Numbered from the stretch's first letter, positions 56,301-64,000 are shown. The stretch: 64,000 bases of DNA from Amia ocellicauda (GCF_036373705.1 NC_089852.1:1872300-1936299), one strand, 5' to 3'. Program-made: numbers and translations. The notes: a model not told the origin generated them from the letters alone.

Positions 56301-56956
56301 GCAGTGTGTGTGTGTGTAGTATGTGTGTCGTGTGTGTGCAGTGTGTGTGTGTGTAGTATGTGTGTCGTGTGTGTGCAGTGTGTGTGTGTAGTATGTGTGT
56401 CGTATGTGTGCAGTGTGTGTGTGCAGTGTGTGTGTGCAGTATGTGTGTCGTATGTGTGCAGTGTGTGTGTGTAGTATGTGTGTGTAGTATGTGTGTCGTA
56501 TGTGTGCAGTGTGTGTACAGTCGCGGGGATATGAAGTTCAGTTCAGACACTGGCCCACTGACGGACACGCTGTACTGCAACACACCCGGGATAAAGAAAT
56601 GCCACAACTTTACACACAGTTTACATACAGTTTACACAGCAAAGAGAGGGAAACAACACGGCAGGGCAGTGAGAGAGGAAGACGGGCAGCGAAACACGGA
56701 GGGACAGCGCGAACAGCGCACAGAAACGCGGATTCACAGCTCGGGCACAGGCGGCCAGTAAGGGCGGCTCGGAAAACAGCGCAGGAACCGCGAAACACGC
56801 AGGAATCGTCGAAAACCAACGAGACCCGGCCGGGTCGGTGCCGATACCCACCTTGATGGTGTCCAGGGGGTGACCGGCGAACACCAGGCAGACGCCCCCG
56901 AAACCCCCGGCGAAGAAGTTCTTCACCGGGCTTATGGGCTGCTGCTGCTTCGACAT
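53289..56956 (-). CDS. SLC25A20: Mitochondrial carnitine/acylcarnitine carrier (9 exons, 301 aa)
   Basis: Coding exons on the minus strand are 56956-56852, 55652-55560, 54759-54632, 54523-54433, 54325-54208, 54098-54026, 53801-53692, 53558-53434 and 53351-53289. They total 906 nt. The 301-aa product equals the human length (from memory). It exchanges acylcarnitine for carnitine across the inner mitochondrial membrane, feeding fatty acids to beta-oxidation. The three mitochondrial-carrier repeats each show the P-x-[DE]-x-x-K signature: PLDTIK (30-35), PGERIK (130-135) and PPDVLK (229-234). [13 protein letters not shown] includes His29, conserved in this carrier. There is no cleaved presequence. 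The start has a strong Kozak context (CACCATGT). Confidence 0.97.
53434..53558 (-). CDS. SLC25A20: SLC25A20 exon 8 (residues 241-281)
   Basis: The acceptor is CTCTCTCAG then CT CCA. It encodes [20 protein letters not shown] and [16 protein letters not shown]. The donor is GCT then gtgagt. Confidence 0.96.
53692..53801 (-). CDS. SLC25A20: SLC25A20 exon 7 (residues 204-239)
   Basis: The acceptor is CCCCTTCAG then C CCC AGT. It carries the third carrier signature in [20 protein letters not shown]. The donor is ACCG then gtgaga. Confidence 0.96.
54026..54098 (-). CDS. SLC25A20: SLC25A20 exon 6 (residues 180-202)
   Basis: The acceptor is a (TC)n tract with CAG then AT GTT, completing Asp179. It encodes [20 protein letters not shown]. 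The donor is AGGAG then gttagc. Confidence 0.95.
54208..54325 (-). CDS. SLC25A20: SLC25A20 exon 5 (residues 140-178)
   Basis: The acceptor is TGCCCTGCAG then ATC CAG. It encodes the matrix helix of repeat 2 and [10 protein letters not shown]. The donor is AGAG then gtactg. Confidence 0.95.
54433..54523 (-). CDS. SLC25A20: SLC25A20 exon 4 (residues 110-139)
   Basis: The acceptor is TTCTCTCTCAG then G TAT, completing Thr109. It carries the second signature, [11 protein letters not shown]. The donor is CAG then gtgggg. Confidence 0.95.
54632..54759 (-). CDS. SLC25A20: SLC25A20 exon 3 (residues 67-108)
   Basis: The acceptor is TGTGTCAG then GGG GTG. It encodes [20 protein letters not shown] and [13 protein letters not shown]. 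The donor is GAC then gtgagt, with G shared. Confidence 0.95.
54760..55559 (-). other. SLC25A20: SLC25A20 intron 2
   Basis: 800 bp of mostly unique AT-rich sequence; no exon seen. Confidence 0.75.
55560..55652 (-). CDS. SLC25A20: SLC25A20 exon 2 (residues 36-66)
   Basis: A 31-codon phase-0 exon, [20 protein letters not shown] then [11 protein letters not shown]. The acceptor is TCTCCCTCAG and the donor is GAG then gtgtgt. Confidence 0.95.
55653..56851 (-). other. SLC25A20: SLC25A20 intron 1
   Basis: 1.2 kb. It holds a (CA)n run at 55881-55903, an ATT run at 56100-56126, a GAGT run near 56192-56214 and a GT-rich minisatellite. No exon seen. Confidence 0.8.
56266..56516. repeat. GT-rich minisatellite (TGTGTAGTATGTGTGTCGTG)
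   Basis: Units of roughly 25-45 bp combine GTGTGCAGTGTG, GTGTAGTATG and TGTGTCGTRTG. It lies in SLC25A20 intron 1 and produces repeat-only open frames on both strands ([17 protein letters not shown]). Confidence 0.9.
56852..56956 (-). CDS. SLC25A20: SLC25A20 exon 1 (residues 1-35)
   Basis: It starts at ATG in [30 protein letters not shown] then [15 protein letters not shown] contains the first transmembrane helix and first carrier signature. The donor is AAG then gtgggt. Confidence 0.96.
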
Positions 56957-57290
56957 GGTGACTCGGACTCGGTGGAAGATGACCGGCGCGGCGCGGTGCT
57001 GGCGGTCCGAGAGGCGCGGAGGACTGAGCGGACGACTCCCTGAGTGTCACCCTCACTGGCAGCTGCGCCGACCTTTCACCCACATCGCCGCCGGAGCGGC
57101 TTCACTGCGACACCGGCCGCCTCTTCCGCTGCACGACCGCGCCCGGAAGCCCCGTGTGGACAGCCGCTCTGGCTCGGGAAGTGACGCAGCGCCGCAGCCG
57201 CTCTGGCTCGGGAAGTGACGCAGCGCCGCAGCCGCTCTGGCTCGGGAAGTGACGCAGCGCCGCAGCCGCTGTATTACGAACACTTAGCTG
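56957..57290 (-). promoter_or_regulatory. SLC25A20: SLC25A20 promoter and 5' UTR
   Basis: A CG-dense region directly upstream of the start codon, with ETS-like CTTCCG/CGGAAG at about 57123 and 57153. Three 34-bp direct repeats lie just upstream. No TATA box. The transcription start is not defined. Confidence 0.65.
57161..57270. repeat. Three 34-bp tandem repeats in SLC25A20 promoter
   Basis: Copies at 57161-57194, 57195-57228 and 57229-57262 are identical, followed by a partial fourth (CAGCCGCT). Each contains GGGAAGTGACGCAGCG, which includes a GGAAGTGACG composite of ETS-type core and CRE/ATF half-site. Confidence 0.95.
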
Positions 57291-58274
57291 GTTACTGATG
57301 AGCAGCATTTTTTGGTATGTGGGTAAATCAATTACAATTTTTAACGCTGTACGGCTGGCACAGTCATATTGTACATGTAAAGTGTGTAAATATACATTTT
57401 AAGAAACATTGTGCATCAATATAGTTGTTATAATGTAGTGCTTTAATAGCAACAACAGGCAGGAACCTTTATTTGTAGGCATTTCACATATATTTGTATT
57501 TGTTTATATTCTGTCATGGATCAGTTAATCCTGATTTTGTGTACATTAACCCTGTTAAGAACCAAAGTGTAATTTAATGCTAGGCCAATGCATTTTCTGC
57601 AAAGTGTAAACCTAAACCAAAGCCTATTGCAATGAATCCCCCTTTTACAATTCCTGTCATATGCAATACCTCTATAGCACTTCACACTGACCCTCAGGAG
57701 AGAGGTGCTCTTCTGGTCCCTGTCAACAGCAGTGTCGGGCTGCAGAGGTGCTGTCCAGTCACTCCGGCAGAGACAACAGAACCTCCCACGTCAGCCTCTG
57801 GCTTCACTTCGCCTATAATAACCATTATGACCCATTGCCCCAGTACCTCAAAGATCAAGTTTGCTGGCAGTCCGCAAACACCTCCATTGAGATTGCCTTC
57901 CAGGGGTGAGGATCTATAGTGTCAACAACATGACTGGACTGGATTGGACTGGACTGGACTGCTGCAGAGACACTAACTGGACTGGACTGGAGTGTACTGG
58001 ACTGGACTGCTGCCGTCACAATGCCTATAGTACAGACAGCGCTGGCTCCAGGCTGGGCCCCATGCAGTTCTGTAAATTGGGAATAACTATATTTTTCAAT
58101 AGTTTGTGCAAATTCAGCAAGTCAAAACAGGAGAGCCCAGTCCTTTCCAGAGCCAATCAGAGCAAAGCAGGCAGGGCTTAGTCTTATCCAGAGCCAATCA
58201 GACCACTGAGCAGGGCTTGGTCCCATCCACAGCCAATCAGCGAGCAGCAGCAGGAGGTCACGAGATACACACTG
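57291..58274. other. Intergenic region between SLC25A20 and ARIH2
   Basis: No gene seen. It holds a TGGAC pentamer tract at about 57928-58012 and CCAAT-containing tandem repeats at 58140-58245. Confidence 0.5.
58140..58245. repeat. ~40-bp tandem repeats each with CCAAT
   Basis: AGCCAATCAG recurs at 58151, 58192 and 58231. Each copy is preceded by TCCA(C/G)AG or similar, and GCAGGGCTTRGTC follows the first two. Confidence 0.8.
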
Positions 58275-59182
58275 AACTGCAACAGGGTCAGTTTATTATT
58301 AAATATTTTATTATTATTCATGTTTTTAAAACTGTGAAATCTATATTATTTCCTATATATATATAATATATATAGTTCAGTTTTAAAAAACCTGAACAAA
58401 ACACACTCCAGCCAGCAGTCATTTAAAAACGATTATTTTTCTTTCAGTAATTCCATCTCTGTATTAATGTACAACCGTTGAAAATTACAGCATTTTTTTT
58501 AATGAGCTAATTCTATTAACAGCCATTTTTCAGAAAACAAACAAACAAAAATATTGATCAAAAGAAAAGTAAAACCAAAAAAAAAGAAATGCAGGGTGAC
58601 AGAGGGAGGAGAGAGAGAGAGAGGAAGAGAGAGGGGTGATTGAGAAAGCATCAGTGTATTTCTTTGCACTATCAGTGTTTGTTTTGAGTGAATGTGTCGA
58701 TCAGCCTCTGTCCCCCCCGTGTCTGTCTGTCTGTCTGTCTGTCTGGTGAATACTGCCGGTCGGGGGGTCAGACACTGTCAGTGACCGACTCCGACTGTCC
58801 CAGTTAGAGTCTGCGCAACACCCACACTCACACTGCACCCCCCACGCGCTCACACCCGCTCTCTCTCTGAGCTGTAGGTTAGTGTCTGTCCATCCGTGTG
58901 TGCGTGTCTGTCTGTGTGTGTGTGTGTGTATGTGTGTGTTGGTGAGCCTGTCTTACTGCATGTCGGGGAGGAGTCGAGGGGATAGAGGAGAGGGTGGGGG
59001 GGGGGGGGGTCTGTGCCATTCAGAGACGATGCCTCAACACTCTGGCAGAGAGAGGGGTGGGGGGGACAGAATGACAGATGAGAGAAAGGTAGTGATAACG
59101 GAAGCTGGGTGTCTGGGGCAGGGGGGTGCGTGCCTGTGCCCCCGCCCCTCCTCGCCATGTGTGTGTGTGTGGGGGGGGGTGC
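58275..59182 (-). other. ARIH2: ARIH2 3' UTR
   Basis: About 0.9 kb from TGA to minus-strand AATAAA copies at 58307-58312 and 58292-58297, with GTTGCAGTTCAGTGTGTATC downstream. It includes a CTGT run (58722-58744) and GT-rich sequence (58895-58940). Confidence 0.65.
58292..58312 (-). terminator. ARIH2: ARIH2 poly(A) signals (two AATAAA)
   Basis: Two canonical hexamers 15 bp apart on the minus strand, with a G/T-rich element following the second. Confidence 0.6.
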
Positions 59183-59254
59183 TCAGGTGTCATGGAAGTC
59201 CTTCAGCAGTGTTCGTCTGCGCTGCTCTGCGATGTGCATCTGATTCTCCAGATC
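59183..59254 (-). CDS. ARIH2: ARIH2 last exon ([17 protein letters not shown])
   Basis: The acceptor is CTCTGTCAG then GAT CTG, phase 0. It encodes 23 residues and TGA, nearly invariant among vertebrates. Confidence 0.95.
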
Positions 59255-62200
59255 CTGACAGAGAGAGGGAGGCATATCAGTCAACGTTCCCTTCAGGGGT
59301 GCAAAATGAAAATCCCCAAATCCGTGGAAGAAAAATGTAGGGGGTCGGGGGTGGGGGGGACATATTTACACATTGTAGTTTCTCGCATTAACTATCACTG
59401 CGCTAACCGCTAAGAAGTACAGGCTTGTAGTTTGTACCCCTCTCACCCCGCGGTCGTTGGCGCTCAGCTCCCCCTCTACCCCTCCTCTCTCGTAGGTGTC
59501 CGCCCTCTCCACCTTCCAGGACAGGTTCTCGATCTCGGCCTCCAGCTGCGCCTGCTGGTACTCAAACTGAGAGCGGGAGGGGGGTGGGGGGGTAGAGCAG
59601 GCAGGGGAGGCAAGTTACAGACAGCTTACAAACACACACACACACAACAGAGACGGAAAGAGGAGAAGAAACCAGAGAGACAGAGAGAGGTTCTTACCAG
59701 TTTCTTGCGTGGGCCAGACTCCATGTAGTAAGCGTAGGGGTAGGTATACTGAAGGGTGTAGCGGCACTGCAGACAGACAACAAAGGGTTAATATGCAATA
59801 TGCCAAGGCAGTGCGTCAGTGTGTGCGCGTGTCCGAGTGTGCGCGCCAGTGTCAGTACCTTGGCCAGCAGCTTGGCAGCGTTCTGAAGGTACTGCCAGTC
59901 GATCCAGGTGCCCAGGTTGTTCATCACTCGCTCCTGGATCTTCTCCTGGATGCGCTGGTATGTCTGAGCCTCCAGCTGCAGACTCTTATTGTGGTTCTCC
60001 CACTGCGGACACACACACCGTCAGAGAGAGACAGACACACACCATCAGAGAGAGACAGCTAGAGAGAGAGACACACATCTTCAGAGAGAGACAACATCAG
60101 AGACACCATCAGAGACCGACACACACTGTCAGAGAGAGACAGCCACACACACCGTCAGAGAGAGAGACCGAGAACGACACACAGTGTCTGATGGTGTGCA
60201 TCTCTGCCTCTCTCTGACAGTGTCTCTCTCTAACGGAGACACACACCATCAGAGAGACATCGTCAGAGAGAGACGGATGGAGACAGAGACAAAAGACTCA
60301 CCCTCTCGAAGTAGAAGAGGTATTTCTTCAGCGCCTCCCTGGCCTGGGCCTGCTGGCTCTGGTTGACGATGTCAGGGTTCTCCTTGTAGCGGCTGCATTC
60401 GTAATACTCACTGCCGTGGGTCTTCCAGTCACCCAGACACATCCAGCAGAAATCTGAGGAGGAGAGAGGGGACAGGAGAGTCACACCTTGTGTTGAACCT
60501 CCCTGCATTGGGCTGGATGACAATTCATTGCGTCAACTAGGATTAGAGTATTGTACAGCCTGAAAAAAACTAACATACAAACTAATACATTAAACTGCTG
60601 AGACTTACCATGCTTACACTTAGAACATTGCTGGGGAGAGAGAGAGAGAGAGAGAGTGTCAATACAATACCAATACAACAGAGACACACCCTGGTGCGAC
60701 ACACGGGTGCAGCACACGAGGCCTGGTCGAGGCGGCGATCTTACCATGTGGTTACAGCCTCCGTTCTTCTCTATGCAGATATTGCACTTGGGGCACTGAA
60801 ACAGACGGGCAGAAACGGGGGTGAGGTTATTGGATACCGACCACCACGCCACTGTCCCCCAACCTCTCACCTCTTACCACTCACCTAAACTGCTTCTCCC
60901 TCCCTCCAATTCTCTCCCTTTTTTGCCGTTGCCCTCTCCCCCTCCCTCCTCATTCCCGGTCACTCCCTCCATTCTGTCCTCCTACTCCCTCCCTCTTGCT
61001 CAGACTCCCATCTTTAATGTGAGCCCTGATGAGGTTGGTTGTCCATCTCAGTTCACATCCCTCCCTCCCTCTCTCTCCATCCCTCCCCCTTTCTCACGTC
61101 TTTAGTGTGGGCGCTGATGTAGTTGGCCGTCTCAGAGTCGTCGGCACACTTGGTCAGCCACTTGCGTATCGTGCCGCAGTCTGTGGGGGCGTGGTACATC
61201 TGCCGGCACTTGAAACTGAACGAGGGAGGGAAAGGCAGGTACAGAGGAGGGAGGGAGGGAAGGAAAGAAAGGCCAATAGGGAGGGAAGAAAGGGAGGGAG
61301 GACAGGGGAAAGAGAGGGAAAGGCAGACAGGGATTGGAGAGAGAGAGGGAAAGAAGGATAGAACAGAAAGGAAGTATGAGTTGAGAGTGTGGACACTGTG
61401 TGAGTGTATGTAGCTGTTCTGTACAGAATTATATAATCGTTAAGCCTGTGTGTATGCAATGGTGTGAATATGCTGTATGCAGTGTGCAGGGTGTGAGTAG
61501 GCAGTGTGCAGCCTGTGTGCCGTGTCTCTGTACACTCTGTAGTGTGTATGTTCAGTATGAAGAGTGTGCACTGTGTGACTGGCCTGCTTTGTACTGCATG
61601 AGTGGCCAGCGTGTAGGCTGTGTGTAGCGTGCGAGTAGCCGGTGAGTAGCTACCAGAAGACCTCGCTGCAGCGGCTGCACTGTACTCTGCGCGCCCGCGG
61701 CTCCTGCACCTGGATCACAATCGGACAGTCAGCACCTGGACACAGCTGCAGCTGGAAATGACTCTGAGAGGGAGGGAGGGAGGCAGGCACACAGTCAATG
61801 CACACGGACACGAGAGAGAGAGACACAGACACAAAGAAACCGAGACTCACGTGGACAGAGGGACAGACAGAGACAGGAAGAGAGAGAGAGAGACTGACAA
61901 TGCGGTATAGAGGGACAGACAGAAAAACCCTGGCTGGTGAGACACACCTCCACATAGTCTCTGAAGAGGTAGCGTCTGTATTTGTCTTTCAGCTCCTCGC
62001 TGGGCAGCAGCGGAAACACAAAGTCCTCTGGCATCCGCAGTGAGCAGTCCTGCGCCATGCACGAGATACCTGCGGACACACGGACACGGTCAGACACACA
62101 CACAGTCCTGAGCCATACACGAGGTCCCCAAGAGACAGACACTGCGTCACTCACCGACTCCCACGCCATCCTTCACGAGGACGGTGCAGTGCTGCTCCCA

Positions 62201-62719
62201 GCATGCCTTGCAGAAGGAGTGCTGGCAGGGCAGAGCAAGCAGGGAGTCCTTCCTGACCAGCTGCAGACACACACCGCACTGCAGAGACTGGGGCGGGACC
62301 TGCAGAGACAGACAGCGTTATGCACAATACACGCACACTGCAGACTCCATTACACACTGCAGAGACTGGGGCGGGGAGAGGGAGAGAGGGAGATACTCAC
62401 AGCTTTACAGGTGCTGGGTTGAACTCTGGCCTCAAACAGGACCTGAGACGAATTCACTTTAAACCTGAAAACAGACGAACACACACAGGTGTCACACACG
62501 GGTCAATATAGTATCATTATTAATACACTGTATTTGTTCTGGATGTGTGTGAGTGTGTGAGCACTGCAAACTAAATGGGGGAGGTTACAGAATGGAGGGG
62601 TATGGCTTGTTAAATTACCTGGGCTAAGTTAGTTAACACGCTCTGGTCACAGTGTGTCACTCAGTCTGGTGCGTCTCTGGGCTTCTGTGTGTCAGTCTGT
62701 CTGTCTGTTCGTAGTCCAG

Positions 62720-62769
<50 letters not shown>

Positions 62770-62858
62770 AGTCGGTCTCTCCATTCCTACCCTTCCAGTA
62801 TTTCAGACACCTGCCAGTGGAAATGAACAAGCACCAACTTCGCCACAGCTGGCAGGAC
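59183..62858 (-). CDS. ARIH2: E3 ubiquitin ligase ARIH2, 3' part (13 exons, last 418 aa)
   Basis: Coding exons on the minus strand are 62858-62791, 62464-62401, 62299-62155, 62069-61948, 61763-61654, 61215-61098, 60795-60745, 60630-60609, 60453-60302, 60002-59859, 59766-59698, 59566-59447 and 59254-59183. They total 1257 nt. RBR ligases pass ubiquitin from E2 to an active-site cysteine and then to substrate; ARIH2 works with neddylated CUL5 ligases. Visible in order: UBA-like helix ([18 protein letters not shown]), RING1 ([14 protein letters not shown]), IBR, RING2 with catalytic Cys in NGGCNHM (visible residue 223), then the Ariadne domain ending [12 protein letters not shown]. The N-terminal acidic region (about 80 residues in human, from memory) lies beyond the right edge. 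Exon 12 carries 12 residues absent from human. Confidence 0.95.
59447..59566 (-). CDS. ARIH2: ARIH2 penultimate exon, with 12-residue extension
   Basis: It encodes [20 protein letters not shown] then RADTYERG, the conserved Ariadne coiled coil, then [12 protein letters not shown] before the donor CGCGGG/gtgaga. An internal in-frame donor GGAGGG/gtagag at 59480/59479 would drop 11 residues and restore the usual YERGG-DLENQ junction. Confidence 0.88.
59698..59766 (-). CDS. ARIH2: ARIH2 exon ([18 protein letters not shown])
   Basis: A 23-codon phase-0 exon in the Ariadne domain. The acceptor is TGTCTGCAG and the donor is CTG then gtaaga. Confidence 0.95.
59859..60002 (-). CDS. ARIH2: ARIH2 exon ([20 protein letters not shown])
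   Basis: A 48-codon phase-0 exon encoding the first Ariadne helices through [13 protein letters not shown]. The acceptor is GTCCGCAG and the donor is AAG then gtactg. Confidence 0.95.
60003..60301. repeat. Minisatellite filling an ARIH2 intron (ACACACCATCAGAGAGAGAC)
   Basis: Nearly the whole 299-bp intron is built from degenerate ~20-bp units of ACACACCATCAGAGAGAGAC with C(A/C)(T/G)TCAG variants, leaving only the splice sites unique. Confidence 0.9.
60302..60453 (-). CDS. ARIH2: ARIH2 exon ([20 protein letters not shown])
   Basis: The acceptor is CTCCTCAG then AT TTC, completing Asp. It contains the end of RING2 zinc ligands (CWMC, H, C) and the start of the Ariadne domain to YLFYFER. The donor is AGG then gtgagt. 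Confidence 0.95.
60609..60630 (-). CDS. ARIH2: ARIH2 22-nt microexon (QCSKCKH)
   Basis: CTCCCCAG, then CAATGTTCTAAGTGTAAGC, then ATG and gtaagt. It supplies two zinc-binding cysteines of RING2; skipping it would break the frame. Confidence 0.92.
60745..60795 (-). CDS. ARIH2: ARIH2 exon with catalytic Cys ([17 protein letters not shown])
   Basis: A 17-codon phase-0 exon. The NGGCNHM cysteine corresponds to the ubiquitin-accepting cysteine of RBR ligases. The acceptor is CTGTTTCAG and the donor is ATG then gtaaga. Confidence 0.95.
60796..61097 (-). other. ARIH2: ARIH2 intron
   Basis: 302 bp, CT-rich on the plus strand (60890-61095), so purine-rich in the transcript. No exon seen. Confidence 0.75.
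61098..61215 (-). CDS. ARIH2: ARIH2 exon ([20 protein letters not shown])
   Basis: The acceptor is GTTCAG then T TTC, completing Cys. It encodes the end of the IBR and the linker [19 protein letters not shown]. The donor is GAC then gtgaga. Confidence 0.95.
61216..61653 (-). other. ARIH2: ARIH2 intron
   Basis: 438 bp with a purine-rich tract on the plus strand (61225-61375) and TGTGCAGTGTG-type sequence at 61450-61640. No exon seen. Confidence 0.75.
61654..61763 (-). CDS. ARIH2: ARIH2 exon ([20 protein letters not shown])
   Basis: The core of the IBR with CPGADC and CSRCSEVFC. The acceptor is CTCTCAG then AGT CAT and the donor is TTCTG then gtagct. Confidence 0.95.
61948..62069 (-). CDS. 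ARIH2: ARIH2 exon ([20 protein letters not shown])
   Basis: The end of RING1 and RING1-IBR linker to [11 protein letters not shown]. The acceptor is GTCCGCAG then GT ATC and the donor is GAG then gtgtgt. Confidence 0.95.
62155..62299 (-). CDS. ARIH2: ARIH2 exon, RING1 ([14 protein letters not shown])
   Basis: The acceptor is TCTCTGCAG then GTC CCG. It encodes the RING1 zinc ligands and [14 protein letters not shown]. The donor is GTCG then gtgagt. Confidence 0.95.
62401..62464 (-). CDS. ARIH2: ARIH2 exon ([20 protein letters not shown])
   Basis: The acceptor is CTGTTTTCAG then G TTT. It links the UBA-like domain to RING1. The donor is GCT then gtgagt. Confidence 0.9.
62465..62790 (-). other. 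ARIH2: ARIH2 intron with long (GT)n
   Basis: 326 bp containing an uninterrupted (GT)n of about 23 units at 62722-62768, only about 20 bp from the donor. Confidence 0.8.
62722..62768. repeat. (GT)n microsatellite
   Basis: About 23 GT units in an ARIH2 intron. Confidence 0.95.
62791..62858 (-). CDS. ARIH2: ARIH2 exon, UBA-like helix ([19 protein letters not shown])
   Basis: The acceptor is CTCTCCAG then GTC CTG. The donor is GAAGG then gtagga, non-consensus at +4 to +6. The junction codon is GGG (Gly) where human has Arg (AGG-type codon), one transition apart. Confidence 0.88.
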
Positions 62859-64000
62859 CTGGAGAGACAGAGAATAGGGGGCGAGAAAGAGAAAGAGAAA
62901 GAGAGCAAATGTAAATAGTAAATAGTGCACAATTTGCACAGTAGTTATCATGTTCATTCTCTTCAAAACAACCAAGTGCAAGTTCACATACACTTAGCCT
63001 AGTATTTAAGTTATGGAATCTCCTTCAGCTATAAATAATTTGCATTAGTATCTGCTGGTCTCTGCTATACATATTTATTTTTTAAGGAATTACACATTAA
63101 TTCCTCTGCAATTATATTACCCATACCCAAGAACTACGAATGGTCTTTGACTTCTCTTTCATGTCATCAATACTCAAATATATACATCAAAAGACTTATT
63201 TATATATCAATTAGCTATATTGAGTAATCTAATCATTGTACACCAAAACAATACACGAGTAGGCTAACTTACTATACTTTATAGCATGAACACGTCAGAA
63301 ACACTAGCCCCATTTCTGAGCACCGCACGACGTTAAGTGCAGCGCTCAAGGGTGTGGTTACACAAACATCCGTTTAACAAGTGTGACTCCACTCTCCATA
63401 TTGTTTTTATTCCACTGGTAGGCTATACCTACAATATGATACATTATTAGGCTACATATGCCTACAGGTGAAACACATGGCTAGACTGCCAGCTGTGGCA
63501 ACTGGCTCTCTCCATCACTAGTTATATCCTGAAGTTAGTTCATTAAATCAGATTGCTGATTTTTTATGACAGTAATTAGCAAACTTAGCTGAATTACATT
63601 AAATAAATTCAAGCACTTTCACAACTTTGAAAATACCACATTAAAATTCAAGCATTTTCAAGGATTTCAAGCACCTGTATGAACCCTGAGAGAGAGAAAT
63701 TGGGGAGAGAGGGTGAGGGGAATATAAAGAACGATTTATTATTGATCATTATTTAACATCAACTATTTCTCCAGAGGATGTACCAGATGGGGACCTGCAC
63801 ATGTCAACACAACATATCTGAATGACACGCACTGACCGACCGTCTATCCGACACACACACACACACTATATTACAGCGAGCTGTCAGCCCCACAGTATTT
63901 GCGTCAGTGCTGTGGTTCTAAAGGAGAGTGCCCAGTTTTGGAGCTTAAAATAAACAAGCAGGTGGCGGACAGACAAACAGACGGACCTCAGTAAAGGGTA
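62859..64000 (-). other. ARIH2: ARIH2 upstream intron, exons for N-terminus not in window
   Basis: No sequence matching the ARIH2 N-terminal acidic region or the residues just before the UBA-like helix was found, so the preceding exon lies past position 64000. The region is AT-rich and contains a hAT-like end. Confidence 0.6.
63590..63688. mobile_element. hAT-like repeat end (CAGGGTTCATACAGGTGCTT)
   Basis: The minus strand reads CAGGGTTCATACAGGTGCTT then GAAATCCTTGAAAATGCTTG, a form common at the ends of fish hAT-type elements. The partner end was not identified. Confidence 0.45.

Noticed and set aside
62859-64000. Search for the ARIH2 exon preceding the UBA-like helix
   Set aside because: No minus-strand sequence matched the expected acidic or pre-helix residues; CTTTACTGAG/gtccgt near the edge was too weak to call.

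Overview
The window is vertebrate nuclear DNA, most likely from a ray-finned fish. Four split genes lie on the minus strand with short GT-AG introns. There are remnants of fish-type Tc1 and hAT transposons and very many CA, GA and GT-rich simple repeats. Nothing bacterial, viral or plasmid-like was seen. The species cannot be fixed from the sequence; a non-teleost such as gar, bowfin or sturgeon is a guess only.

From low to high coordinates the genes are IP6K2 (inositol hexakisphosphate kinase 2), PRKAR2A (type II-alpha regulatory subunit of PKA), SLC25A20 (mitochondrial carnitine/acylcarnitine carrier) and ARIH2 (ariadne RBR E3 ubiquitin ligase 2). From memory, human 3p21.31 has the same four genes in the same order and orientation, so this looks like an old syntenic block. 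I rebuilt exon structures by hand from protein similarity and splice sites. IP6K2 has 5 coding exons giving 471 aa, PRKAR2A has 10 giving 407 aa, SLC25A20 has 9 giving 301 aa, and ARIH2 has 13 giving 418 aa with its N-terminus beyond the right edge. All four join in frame without internal stops.

Layout: 1-5.4 kb intergenic with transposon scraps; 5.46-9.39 kb a G-rich minisatellite of about 100 units of 38-42 bp; 10.1-11.4 kb IP6K2 3' UTR; 11.4-17.1 kb IP6K2 coding exons; 17.2-31.5 kb a long IP6K2 5' intron with hAT MITEs and a perfect 29-bp hairpin; 31.2-31.85 kb a CpG-rich promoter; 34.5-36.6 kb PRKAR2A 3' UTR; 36.6-49.6 kb PRKAR2A; 49.9-51.1 kb a CpG island; 53.3-57.0 kb SLC25A20; 57.0-57.3 kb its promoter with three 34-bp direct repeats; 58.3-59.2 kb ARIH2 3' UTR; 59.2-62.9 kb ARIH2; then intron to the end.

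The genes do not form one pathway: they cover inositol pyrophosphate synthesis, cAMP signalling, fatty-acid import into mitochondria, and ubiquitin transfer. I found no undescribed multigene system. The most notable features are the minisatellite with its ~690-bp higher-order repeats, the 29-bp hairpin, the triplicated SLC25A20 promoter element, a tRNA-Leu-like 3' fragment ending in CCA, gene-specific insertions in IP6K2 and ARIH2, and the frequent use of CT microsatellites as polypyrimidine tracts.
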